A stretch of DNA of 64,000 bases from Sedimentibacter hydroxybenzoicus DSM 7310 (GTDB taxonomy: Bacteria > Bacillota > Clostridia > Tissierellales > Sedimentibacteraceae): NCBI RefSeq assembly GCF_013403245.1, contig NZ_JACBNQ010000011.1:44200-108199 (forward strand). The letters run 5' to 3'. Of this stretch, positions 53,881 to 62,042 are shown one piece after another. The notes under the pieces were generated by a model. That model was not told the DNA's origin. It was given only the letters and a program-made list of their open reading frames with translations, and did no database searches. How positions within the stretch are numbered: the first letter of the stretch is position 1; every line of letters begins with the position of its first letter. The translations under genes were made by a program, and so were the position numbers.

Positions 53881-54778
53881 TTAAAACCGCAAACTCATAC
53901 CCTTCTGTTTTTAAATGCTCTATAATATCAGGTAGAATTTCCGCTGAAACCTGTTTGGTGTCAGAATCGTGCATCAGAACTATTATCCTGTCCTTATTTA
54001 TTATAGTGGACTTTAATCTCTCCATAAGTATTTCGGCTTTCGGATTAACATATTCCGAATCTCCTGTAAGTGCATTCCAATCCACGCTCACATATCCTAA
54101 GTCCTGCAAATCATCCATATACTGTCTCTTATAAGGCTCAAACGATCCACCCGGAAATCTGAATAACCTTGTGGAGAAATCCTCTCCAAGATTCTTTTTT
54201 ATGGCATCTTCAGTCATTTTTATTTCATTAATAAAACTATCTCTGCTTTTAAGCAATGTATTTAATTCATGGGTGTATGAATGCACACCAATAGAATGTC
54301 CTCTGTCTCTTACTTCCTTTAACATATATCCGTTCTTTTCACACATATTGCCTAAAACAAAGAAGGTTGCATAAATATTGTATCTTTTCAAAGTTTCTAA
54401 GACGAGTGGAGTTACATTATGAGAGGGACCGTCATCGAAGGTCAGAAATGCTATCTTTCCTTCAAGGGAACTGATATCTTCAACATTAATACTTAATATT
54501 TCTTTTTCGTCTATATCTTCAACTTTTAAATCATCAGCTATCAAGATTTCATTCGCAGCACCATTATCCCTTAGCCTTTTTAATTCATTGCTAAAAGAAA
54601 TTGATTGGTTATTACTATTTGTATTGCTTAAATAAACAGGTTTTTGAAGTATAATTTCAGAACCGTCGCTTGCTATGGCAATATCTTTGATAAATAATGA
54701 GCCAATAACTAAAGATAACATCATAACAAACATAGTTAAAACAGTTTTTCCGCGTCTCGTAAGCTTATAACTATGCAC
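53876..54778 (-). CDS. polysaccharide deacetylase (NodB domain), membrane anchored
   Basis: 300 residues, GTG start at 54778 with GAAGGTGG upstream. A signal-anchor helix (TVLTMFVMMLSLVIGSLFI, residues 13-31) precedes the NodB domain: FLTFDDGPSHNVTPLVLE with catalytic Asp and metal Asp, HSIGVHSYTHELN with the two metal His, and LFRFPGGSFEPY. Such enzymes deacetylate peptidoglycan sugars. The 18-base gap to the upstream coiled-coil gene suggests co-transcription. Confidence 0.92.
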   Translation of the reverse strand: MHSYKLTRRGKTVLTMFVMMLSLVIGSLFIKDIAIASDGSEIILQKPVYLSNTNSNNQSISFSNELKRLRDNGAANEILIADDLKVEDIDEKEILSINVEDISSLEGKIAFLTFDDGPSHNVTPLVLETLKRYNIYATFFVLGNMCEKNGYMLKEVRDRGHSIGVHSYTHELNTLLKSRDSFINEIKMTEDAIKKNLGEDFSTRLFRFPGGSFEPYKRQYMDDLQDLGYVSVDWNALTGDSEYVNPKAEILMERLKSTIINKDRIIVLMHDSDTKQVSAEILPDIIEHLKTEGYEFAVLK

Positions 54779-54796
54779 TGTACCACCTTCACAATA

Positions 54797-55459
54797 TTAT
54801 TTTTCAGGTTCAATAAACTGTAATATATTATTTATCTTTTCTATCTCATATTTAACGGTGAAATCCTGCTCGGTATGTAATTTCTTCATGTTATCTATAG
54901 CAGTTTTATAATTATTAATTTTTTCGTTAAGCCTTTTTATTTCCTTTTCAAAATCAGAAACAACTTCATTTGACTCTTTAGTAAATGCCTCCGAAAAATC
55001 GTTAAGGCATCTTAATTTATCGTTTCCATCCCTCAGTAAACTCTCGACCTTCACATTGGATGAAGCAATGATATTTAATATCGATTGTCTTTTCACGTCC
55101 GTCGGCAAATAATCAGGCAGTGCCTTTTGGAAGCTTTCAACTATTGCTAAGGAATTTATTCCTTCTGTTAAAATATCAAAATTCCTGTAAATTTCATCAA
55201 TTTTAAGCAGCTTCTTTCTCTTAACAACGGATATCGGATCACTGTCGTCACCGCCGATAACAATCGTTTCAGCTTCTGTTTCAGCCTTTTTAACATCATC
55301 TTGTATTTTATTCTTTATTACTTCTGTAAATTGTGGTTTTTCAATTTCTGTCTTGGCAATTTGTTCTTCTGCTATGTCTTCATTCGAATTGTTTACTTGA
55401 CTCTCATTTTCGACTTTTTCAATAAGTCCTAACTTTTCTAGTATATTTTTTCTCTCCAT
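54797..55459 (-). CDS. uncharacterised coiled-coil protein
   Basis: 220 residues from ATG 55459 (a GTG four codons upstream touches the AGGGGAG site). Acidic low-complexity N-terminal third (Glu/Asn/Lys rich, to residue 75), then a structured helical part and a coiled coil (SDFEKEIKRLNEKINNYKTAIDNMKK). No signal peptide or membrane helix, no family recognised. It sits directly upstream of the polysaccharide deacetylase, so a role at the cell envelope or division site is conceivable but unsupported. Confidence 0.7.
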   Translation of the reverse strand: MERKNILEKLGLIEKVENESQVNNSNEDIAEEQIAKTEIEKPQFTEVIKNKIQDDVKKAETEAETIVIGGDDSDPISVVKRKKLLKIDEIYRNFDILTEGINSLAIVESFQKALPDYLPTDVKRQSILNIIASSNVKVESLLRDGNDKLRCLNDFSEAFTKESNEVVSDFEKEIKRLNEKINNYKTAIDNMKKLHTEQDFTVKYEIEKINNILQFIEPEK

Positions 55460-55572
55460 TACAGCAGCCACTCCCCTGTTTAATAAAAATTACATTATAT
55501 CAATTTATGATACCATCTTATTACGAAAAAGTCAATAAATACGATTTCTTGTCGAAAATTTTTAGCATCCTT

Positions 55573-55645
55573 TGTCATCCCGGGTGAAAATTTCCATGTA
55601 TCGTACCTTGTGTCATTCCGGGTGCCATCGAGAAATCCCACTCTA
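55573..55645. repeat. family D repeats, two units
   Basis: TGTCATCCCGGGTGAAAATT and TGTCATTCCGGGTGCCATCG followed by AGAAATCCCACTC. The region upstream of the HD-GYP-DUF523 gene otherwise holds only AT-rich DNA. Confidence 0.55.
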
Positions 55646-55719
55646 ATTTTTTAAACAATATATGGCAAAACATTCTTATTTATGCTAAAATTATTAATAA
55701 ACCTTATTAGGAGTCGACT

Positions 55720-57213
55720 ATGTTATTTATAACATCAAAAAATCTAAAGTCCAACATGGTATTAGCTATGGATTTAACCTTATATAATAAATATAATTTT
55801 AAGACACTCCTTTTAAAGGGAGGTCAACCCCTTAGTATTTCAATAATAAATAAAATCAGGTCTAATAATATTTCGGGTGTATATATTAAAAATGAAGAAC
55901 TGAACAATAATTTATATAATAAAATTGATGATGAATTAGAAGGGGAGCTTTTAACAAGAATAAAAGATATATTTTATAAGTATAAGCTGAATAATATTAT
56001 AGATAAAAAATTAATCTGGGATATAGAAGATTTAGCAGATAACCTGATTAAAGAATCCATAGTTAACAAGACGTTGTATTACAACACTCTTAATTTTAAC
56101 AGCTACGACGACTATTATTTCCAGCATTGTCTGAACACATGCATTTTAAGTATCTCATTGGGAGATTCCTTGGGCATAAAAGGTCGTGCGCTGCAGGAAC
56201 TGGCCATTGCAGCCTTGCTGCATGATATTGCCATGCTAACTTTCCCGGAAGAAATTATTTGTAAAAAAGATAAGCTAAGCAAAAAAGAAATTCAAGTCAT
56301 AAATCATCACCCCGTCAAGGCTGTAAAAGAATTTAAATCATTCGTTTCAAATGATATTTTAAGAGGAATATTAAACCATCATGAGCATGTTGACGGCACA
56401 GGATATCCTTATGGGTTAACGGGAAGCAAAATACATTTATTCGGAAAAATCATTGCGGTTTGTGACTCTTATCAGGCATTAACCACTGATTTTCATTACA
56501 GAAAGGCAAAAAGTAAGGCACAGGCATATAAATATATAGCAGATAATATTGACACAAAATTTGACTCTGAAATAGCAGAAGTATTTTTACAAAACATTAT
56601 AATATATCCTGTCAGCGGATACGTAAAGCTAAACATCAATAAAACAGCCATAGTATGCGAAAACAATGCGGGAATTCCGCTCCGACCTATAGTCAAAATA
56701 ATTAATACAGATGGAACATTAAGCGATGAAATAAATTTAATATACGAAGATAACAAAGATATTGAAATTATAGATACGGGGCATACACACGAATATATCG
56801 TAAGCTCCTGCCTTTGCGGCGAAAAAACAAGATATGACGGCAAAGTATTTATCGATGAAAAAATAAAAAAATTAGTTGACGATAACAAGGCAATCATGGT
56901 CTGCCCTGAGATTATGGGAGGCATGTCGATACCACGACTTCCATGCGAAATACAAAACGGTAAAGTTATCAATATTGCTTCAGATAACAAAACCAATTAT
57001 TTTGTTGACGGAGCAATAGAAACACTAAAAATAGCCAACAAATACGGCATAAAAAAAGCCATATTAAAAGAAAAAAGCCCTTCCTGCGGAAGCAGCTGCA
57101 TTTACGACGGTTCATTCACCAAGAAGCTCATCCCCGGCGAAGGCATAACTACAAGATTGTTGCGATTAAATAATATAGAAGTTATAAGCGATGAAGAATT
57201 TAGAATTATATAA
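55720..57213 (+). CDS. HD-GYP-like domain fused to a DUF523 (TudS-type) domain
   Basis: 497 residues. Residues 1-355 are paralogous to the HD-GYP protein at 52650 over the whole length. The HD motif is LLHDIAMLTFP (168-171), having lost the G-K of HDIGK, while HHEHVDGTGYPYG (220-232) is intact. Residues 358-497 are a complete DUF523 domain: IVSSCLCGEKTRYDG (Cys364), AIMVCPEIMGGM (Cys395), KEKSPSCGSSCIYDG (Cys456), IPGEGITTRLL. DUF523 includes the Fe-S thiouracil desulfidase TudS, whose three cluster cysteines correspond. The junction is at DTGHTHEY. The combined function is unknown. Confidence 0.88.
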   Translation: MLFITSKNLKSNMVLAMDLTLYNKYNFKTLLLKGGQPLSISIINKIRSNNISGVYIKNEELNNNLYNKIDDELEGELLTRIKDIFYKYKLNNIIDKKLIWDIEDLADNLIKESIVNKTLYYNTLNFNSYDDYYFQHCLNTCILSISLGDSLGIKGRALQELAIAALLHDIAMLTFPEEIICKKDKLSKKEIQVINHHPVKAVKEFKSFVSNDILRGILNHHEHVDGTGYPYGLTGSKIHLFGKIIAVCDSYQALTTDFHYRKAKSKAQAYKYIADNIDTKFDSEIAEVFLQNIIIYPVSGYVKLNINKTAIVCENNAGIPLRPIVKIINTDGTLSDEINLIYEDNKDIEIIDTGHTHEYIVSSCLCGEKTRYDGKVFIDEKIKKLVDDNKAIMVCPEIMGGMSIPRLPCEIQNGKVINIASDNKTNYFVDGAIETLKIANKYGIKKAILKEKSPSCGSSCIYDGSFTKKLIPGEGITTRLLRLNNIEVISDEEFRII

Positions 57214-57250
57214 AATTCCGAGGATAATTTAATCCTCGGAATTCATTTTA
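57214..57250. terminator. bidirectional terminator between the HD-GYP-DUF523 gene and the lipoprotein gene
   Basis: Perfect 12-base stem AATTCCGAGGAT / ATCCTCGGAATT with a 6-base loop; A/T-rich both sides. Confidence 0.75.
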
Positions 57251-57256
57251 TGTAGA

Positions 57257-57601
57257 TTATTTTCCCGCTAAAGCATTATTAACTGCTTCTATTATAGCGT
57301 TGCTTGTAACAGTAGCTCCTGCTACTACATCAACCTTTGTTGAATCAGCTTCAACTATCAGACCAGGTAATTTATCGATTGCTTCAGAACCGATACCCGG
57401 AGTTTCGCCTTCGCCTACCGCTTCAACAGCTGTTATATCGTCACCGTTAACAGTCACAGTAACTTTAACTTCTCCGCCAAATCCTTCAGCAGTACCAGTC
57501 AATGTTTTAGCTTCTCCGCCTGCAGCCGGTTCACCCTTAGAGCATGCCGCAAAGCTGAATAACACCAACACTAAAACTAATAATAAAGATAATTTTTTCA
57601 T
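57257..57601 (-). CDS. small FMN-binding lipoprotein
   Basis: 114 residues from ATG 57601 (AAGGAGG five bases upstream). Lipoprotein signal with lipobox FAAC (Cys20), then a single FMN_bind domain ending VDVVAGATVTSNAIIEAVNN; the Thr of the D-x5-T motif is the expected site of covalent FMN. It is a close relative of residues 30-112 of the large lipoprotein at 19087. Likely an extracytoplasmic electron carrier modified by the ApbE at 17873. Single-gene unit. Confidence 0.88.
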   Translation of the reverse strand: MKKLSLLLVLVLVLFSFAACSKGEPAAGGEAKTLTGTAEGFGGEVKVTVTVNGDDITAVEAVGEGETPGIGSEAIDKLPGLIVEADSTKVDVVAGATVTSNAIIEAVNNALAGK

Positions 57602-57722
57602 TTCTACCTCCTTATACATACTTGTACCATAAAATTATACCACAATTTCTCAAAAAAGGAAGTATAGTTATTTTATTAACGAGTGACATTAAAAATCACA
57701 AGCCGCATCATATCTCATTATA

Positions 57723-57742
57723 ACGTTTGTCCCCGTGACCGT
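57723..57742. repeat. partial family C repeat
   Basis: ACGTTTGTCCCCGTGACCG shares the GTCCCCGTG core of the RAYT-flanking repeats. It lies 30 bases beyond the chimeric gene's stop. Confidence 0.35.
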
Positions 57743-57770
57743 CGTCCGTAGACTTCTCAATTCTTTCAGC

Positions 57771-59384
57771 TCATCTTAAATATCTTGTATTCTTACCTTT
57801 ACCGATTTGTTTAATCAATCCTCGGTCTGTAAGTTTTTTGACAACTCGTCCAGCCATAGTCTGAGAGGAATTCAATGTTTCTTGAACATCTTTTCTTGTA
57901 ATCTCATATTTTTCATTTAATAGTTCCATTACAACCTTTTCATTTTTTGATAAAAAAATCTTTTCGTCAGTTTCATTTTTATTAGGTAGTGTAATTTTAA
58001 AAGCATTGTCCGATACTTCAATTTTAGGTTGAATTGGAAAATCCTTATAGCTTCTAAATATTTTAGGAATTCCTGTACCATATGCTTCAATTAAAGTTAA
58101 TCTATAAAAAATATTGGCTAAATTTTCATTGCGTGAAACAGAAACACCAAGCATAATGTCATTGAGCGAAATTCCTTTTGCCAATCCACCGACAGATAAA
58201 AGCTCAATACGATCATCAAAGATACTTATCAAGGTACTTGCACTATAAGAATAATCTCTGTGTACAAGCGAATTCAGTAAAGATTCTCTCAAAGCATCTT
58301 CAGGATAATCCTTCTTGTCTATACGGTGAAGACCTGAAAACTCCGAACGTGTACGATTGTACCTGCTGATATAATCATAAGCCTCCTTAAGCTGTAATAA
58401 GAGTGAACCGCTAAATTCCTGTCTGTCTTTAAATACAGCTTTATCCGTCCCTTCAAAAACTGCAGCTTTAATAGTATGCACACATTGATCAGAAAGAATA
58501 TGAGCAAGATTAGTATAAATACCATCCTCATTTATTAATTTTAGAGTCCTATATTGCCAGATACCAAAAGGAACCTTTCTAATATTAAATTCTATACTTG
58601 CCGTTTCAAAAGTTAAATCTTGATTAATTGAACGCATATTTTCATAGCTATCCCCAATTTTATTAATTAACCTGTCAATATCTCTCTCCGTCATATCAAT
58701 CCTCGTGCTAAATATATATCTCATCATCGTTTCAAAATATTCTATCCCTGTCTGCTTGTCATCTAATTCAGCTAAATATTCCGCCGATCTCACAATAGTC
58801 CTATAAAATTCTTCAATATCCTTTGTAAAGATATCTCTAAATATGGTCAATATTATCCTGAGCTGTGCTTCTCCCTTTATTTCCTCATCTGAATATTTTG
58901 ATATATTGTACAGCAAATATTCATAATCCGGAATATATTTTTTTATATCCTCCGATAACAAATCATACCCTGTTATCATTTCTCCAAGTCTGAGCTTTGA
59001 GCTCCATTTTTCTTTTCCATGATATATTAATATGGGTATAATAACAGGAAGTTCATTTCTCTCTTCCTTTTTTATTTTTTCTTCCCAAATTTTTATCATG
59101 TATTTAAGCAATTGAAAAACCGCATCCTTGCTCGGATAACTTTTATGCTCAAATAAAAAGTAAATATATCCTTCTTCGGAGTTTATCTCCGATTTAAATA
59201 AGATATCCGAAAAACCTTCTTCTAATTCTGCATTTACAAAGCTGTCCTTTTGAAGCTCCAAGGTATCAACATTCATTACATCCCTTATTTCCTGCGGAAG
59301 ATAGTTATTTATAAAATCTTTTGCAACAACTGTTTTACCAAAGGTCTCTTTAAAAAATTTATCATGAGGGTTTTGTATTTTCAT
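57771..59384 (-). CDS. chimera: Rpn-type PD-(D/E)XK nuclease domain joined to a GHKL-ATPase/winged-helix regulator
   Basis: 537 residues. Residues 1-245 are nearly identical to the N-terminus of the Rpn protein at 60990-62042, including the nuclease core (Asp60 in GFSDILF; Glu79-x-Lys81 in FLFEHKSYPS). From GDSYENMRSINQDLTF the protein instead matches residues 129-428 of the AlbA_2-type neighbour: ALRESLLNSLVHRDYSYSAS (GHKL ATPase N-box), DDRIELLSVGGLAKG, AYGTGIPKIF, and a C-terminal winged helix. So a nuclease has replaced the AlbA_2 domain. No good ribosome binding site; a 39-base palindrome abuts the ATG. Second gene after the neighbour. Confidence 0.88.
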   Translation of the reverse strand: MKIQNPHDKFFKETFGKTVVAKDFINNYLPQEIRDVMNVDTLELQKDSFVNAELEEGFSDILFKSEINSEEGYIYFLFEHKSYPSKDAVFQLLKYMIKIWEEKIKKEERNELPVIIPILIYHGKEKWSSKLRLGEMITGYDLLSEDIKKYIPDYEYLLYNISKYSDEEIKGEAQLRIILTIFRDIFTKDIEEFYRTIVRSAEYLAELDDKQTGIEYFETMMRYIFSTRIDMTERDIDRLINKIGDSYENMRSINQDLTFETASIEFNIRKVPFGIWQYRTLKLINEDGIYTNLAHILSDQCVHTIKAAVFEGTDKAVFKDRQEFSGSLLLQLKEAYDYISRYNRTRSEFSGLHRIDKKDYPEDALRESLLNSLVHRDYSYSASTLISIFDDRIELLSVGGLAKGISLNDIMLGVSVSRNENLANIFYRLTLIEAYGTGIPKIFRSYKDFPIQPKIEVSDNAFKITLPNKNETDEKIFLSKNEKVVMELLNEKYEITRKDVQETLNSSQTMAGRVVKKLTDRGLIKQIGKGKNTRYLR

Positions 59385-59385
59385 A

Positions 59386-59424
59386 TTATTCTACTTATGA
59401 GTTGCAAACTCATAAGTAGAATAA
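59386..59424. promoter_or_regulatory. 39-base perfect palindrome abutting the chimeric gene start
   Basis: Arms of 18 bases (AACTCATAAGTAGAATAA and its complement) around a 3-base loop, one base before the ATG. Between the AlbA_2 gene and the chimera it would form a strong mRNA hairpin over the expected ribosome binding site, or act as an operator. Confidence 0.8.
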
Positions 59425-59442
59425 AGTAATACTTCAATGAAA

Positions 59443-60729
59443 TTATTCAGTTAAAACATATTCGTTATTTTCTTTACCTGAACCGTTCTTGATGATTATA
59501 CCCTCATTTATCATTTCCCGGATAATTGTATATGCCCTTGTCTGCTTGACGGACAAAAGTTCTTGTACAATTTCGTTTGTGATAAATGGATGGTGCCGGA
59601 GATATTCCACTATAATCTTATGCTGTGCTTTCTGCCGACGTTTGGATGTAAGTGGACGTACATAGTTCATATTTGGCAAAGTCAACATGAAAGCACCATG
59701 TGTCGTTTCAATTTCCGGCTTTATATCAAAATTCTCATAATACTGCATAATTCGTCTCAGTCCTGTCCCGTATGACTCAATATGCTTCAATCGATAAAAT
59801 ACATTGGCCAATTTTTCATTACGAGGCTGTGAAATACCTAAAAACAGATCCTCTGCCCTTAACCCGGGCATTAAGCCTCCGAGAGAAACAAACTCCATAC
59901 GGTCATCGTACAGATTAACAATGATACTACCGGAAAAGGCATAGTCCCGATGGATAATCGAATTGAGCATGGCTTCACGAACAACTTCTTCAGGATAATC
60001 ATACTGCTCAATGCGGTCAAGCCCTGAAAAGGTAGCAGCAAGATTGTTAGACAGGCTTAGAAAATCAAACGCATAACGCATTTGTCGCAGAACAGAACCG
60101 TCTATCTCTTTGCGTGTCTTAAACTCTCCCTTTTTTGTGCCATTAAATATTGCAAACTTAACAGTATGAGCACATTGGTCAGATAACAACAGCCCCAAAT
60201 TTGTGTATAATTCATCCGTACCGATAATTCCGAGCGTACGCATTTGGTTCTCACCAAACTCTACACCACACCGAGAAAATTCTTCTGCTGCTGCACTAAA
60301 TGTAAGCTCCTGCGACAAGGAACGGGCGGCTTCAAACTTGTCACCATCGGTCAATTTAATCATTTCGCGGATTTGATCAAAGCTTGCAGGTACACTAGAC
60401 GCACCCTGCCTCACATAAACCCCGGAGGGTTTTAATCCTTTTTCCGGCAAGAAGTAAGGTTTATGTGTTCCTTCCTGTACCGTAATGACAATGCCATTCG
60501 CATTTACCTCATATCCCACAAACATAGTTACATCCGGCAAAATACTGTCGCGTATGCTGTTTGTAATTTGTGTCAGAGTCCTGTCTATATCAGTCAAAGG
60601 ATAAGGATTCCCATCATCATCCCATCCTACATATATCACACCCCCATCTGAATTTGCAAAAGCCATCACCTCTTTTTTAATATCAGATGTGTATTCTCGT
60701 TTATATTCGATATTATTATTTTCATGCAT
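59443..60729 (-). CDS. AlbA_2/Schlafen-type regulator with GHKL ATPase and winged-helix domains
   Basis: 428 residues. N-terminal AlbA_2 domain (NNIEYKREYTSDIKKEVMAF, ANSDGGVIYVGWDDDG; residues 1-125), then a GHKL-type ATPase module (EVVREAMLNSIIHRDYAFSG, DDRMEFVSLGGLMPG, ESYGTGLRRIM) and a C-terminal winged helix (LRHHPFITNEIVQELLSVKQTRAYTIIREMI). Such proteins are found in mobile islands and are usually called putative transcriptional regulators or RecG-related helicases, without proven function. G+C is a little higher than in its neighbours. Confidence 0.87.
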   Translation of the reverse strand: MHENNNIEYKREYTSDIKKEVMAFANSDGGVIYVGWDDDGNPYPLTDIDRTLTQITNSIRDSILPDVTMFVGYEVNANGIVITVQEGTHKPYFLPEKGLKPSGVYVRQGASSVPASFDQIREMIKLTDGDKFEAARSLSQELTFSAAAEEFSRCGVEFGENQMRTLGIIGTDELYTNLGLLLSDQCAHTVKFAIFNGTKKGEFKTRKEIDGSVLRQMRYAFDFLSLSNNLAATFSGLDRIEQYDYPEEVVREAMLNSIIHRDYAFSGSIIVNLYDDRMEFVSLGGLMPGLRAEDLFLGISQPRNEKLANVFYRLKHIESYGTGLRRIMQYYENFDIKPEIETTHGAFMLTLPNMNYVRPLTSKRRQKAQHKIIVEYLRHHPFITNEIVQELLSVKQTRAYTIIREMINEGIIIKNGSGKENNEYVLTE

Positions 60730-60799
60730 TATTTCACCTTCATTTCATATTTTCACTATTATATCACTATATATCACCTTTTTCAAGTGAAATAATGAT
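60728..60799 (-). promoter_or_regulatory. promoter flanked by an 11-base inverted repeat
   Basis: Minus strand TTGAAA (60781-60786), 17-base spacer, TATAAT (60758-60763). CATTATTTCAC (60789-60799) and GTGAAATAATG (60728-60738) are exact inverted copies, one above the -35 and one covering the start codon of the AlbA_2 gene, as for an autorepressor. Confidence 0.6.
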
Positions 60800-60902
60800 A
60801 TTGGCTAATGCAAAAACTTTATTGAATAAATATTGATAAAGTCTTTTACCGATTTACATAGGATCATGGTCGTTTTTATGCGCATGGTTTTATAGTCCAT
60901 TT

Positions 60903-60922
60903 TAAGGTCCGTCCCCACAATG
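60903..60922. repeat. single arm of the family C repeat
   Basis: GGTCCGTCCCCACAATGC matches one arm of the palindrome at 34839-34902 with one mismatch. It lies between the AlbA_2 promoter and the Rpn gene stop. Confidence 0.6.
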
Positions 60923-60989
60923 CTACCATTTTTATTTATAATAAAAAAGGACAATTGAGTTTATTATTTGCCCAATTGCCCAAAAACTT

Positions 60990-62042
60990 TTATCCAATAT
61001 ACTTTTTTATATCATCTATGCTTTTATATTCAAAAATTCCCTCAATTATCAACTCTAAAATTGAATTATCCAATTCAGATATTTTTGATGTAACCTCTTT
61101 GGGCAAAATACCAAATTTTTTAGTAAGTAATTTTATCGCAGTTTTTACAAGAGCATTTGATGTGCCTTTTTCCATGCCTTTTTCCATGCCTTTTTCCATG
61201 CCTTTTTCCATGCCTTTTTCCATGCCCTTTTTAATGCCTTTTTCTATTCCTTTTTCTTCAAATCTTTCTGCTAATGTCATCACTACTTCACTCCCTTCCG
61301 GATAATTATCTCCAATTTTATTAATTAACCTGTCAATATCTCTCTCCGTCATATCAATCCTCGTGCTAAATATATATCTCATCATCGTTTCAAAATATTC
61401 TATCCCTGTCTGCTTGTCATCTAATTCAGCTAAATATTCCGCCGATCTCACAATAGTCCTATAAAATTCTTCAATATCCTTTGTAAAGATATCTCTAAAT
61501 ATGGTCAATATTATCCTGAGCTGTGCTTCTCCCTTTATTTCCTCATCTGAATATTTTGATATATTGTACAGCAAATATTCATAATCCGGAATATATTTTT
61601 TTATATCCTCCGATAACAAATCATACCCTGTTATCATTTCTCCAAGTCTGAGCTTTGAGCTCCATTTTTCTTTTCCATGATATATTAATATGGGTATAAT
61701 AACAGGAAGTTCATCTTTCTCTTCCTTTTTTATTTTTGCTTCCCAAATTTTTATCATGTATTTAAGCAATTGAAAAACCGCATCCTTGCTCGGATAACTT
61801 TTATGCTCAAATAAGAAGTAAATATATCCTTCTTCGGAGTTTATCTCCGATTTAAATAAAATATCCGAAAAACCTTCTTCTAATTCTGCATTTACAAAGC
61901 TGTCCTTTTGAAGCTCCAAGGTATCAACATTCATTACATCCCTTATTTCTTGCGGCAGATAATTATTTATAAAGTCTTTTGCAACAACTGTTTTACCAAA
62001 GGTCTCTTTAAAAAATTTATCATGTGGATTTTGTATTTTCAC
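60990..62042 (-). CDS. Rpn family recombination-promoting nuclease (transposase_31-like)
   Basis: 350 residues, GTG start at 62042 with GGGGAG upstream. PD-(D/E)XK nuclease: NPHDKFFKETFGKTVVAKDF, GFSDILFKSEIN, YIYFLFEHKSYPSKDAVFQLLKYM, PVIIPILIYHGKEKW, typical of E. coli RpnA/YhgA proteins. Residues 274-297 are six perfect MEKG repeats from a 12-base minisatellite. The last 50 residues form a separate helical domain. In other Rpn genes an internal start makes a small C-terminal antitoxin; the repeated ATG codons here fit that idea. Confidence 0.9.
   Translation of the reverse strand: MKIQNPHDKFFKETFGKTVVAKDFINNYLPQEIRDVMNVDTLELQKDSFVNAELEEGFSDILFKSEINSEEGYIYFLFEHKSYPSKDAVFQLLKYMIKIWEAKIKKEEKDELPVIIPILIYHGKEKWSSKLRLGEMITGYDLLSEDIKKYIPDYEYLLYNISKYSDEEIKGEAQLRIILTIFRDIFTKDIEEFYRTIVRSAEYLAELDDKQTGIEYFETMMRYIFSTRIDMTERDIDRLINKIGDNYPEGSEVVMTLAERFEEKGIEKGIKKGMEKGMEKGMEKGMEKGMEKGTSNALVKTAIKLLTKKFGILPKEVTSKISELDNSILELIIEGIFEYKSIDDIKKYIG
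61152..61223 (-). repeat. 12-base minisatellite, six units, in the Rpn gene
   Basis: ATGGAAAAAGGC repeated six times in frame, coding (MEKG)6. The array would change length by slippage in steps of four residues without shifting the frame. Each unit has an ATG preceded by GAAAAAGGC. Confidence 0.9.

Larger units (their letters stand above)
58649..62042. repeat. 736-base direct duplication of the Rpn 5' coding region
   Basis: Bases 58649-59384 and 61307-62042 are nearly identical, differing at roughly a dozen sites by eye. Identity begins at the start codons and stops abruptly at the codons for I-G-D. The outer flanks are unrelated. The span given covers both copies and the gene between them. 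Confidence 0.9.

Noticed and set aside
53796..54134. Plus-strand 112-codon frame after the HD-GYP gene
   Set aside because: It overlaps the terminator and the antisense of the polysaccharide deacetylase gene.
61152..61223. CRISPR or intergenic satellite
   Set aside because: It is an in-frame 12-base minisatellite within the Rpn gene.
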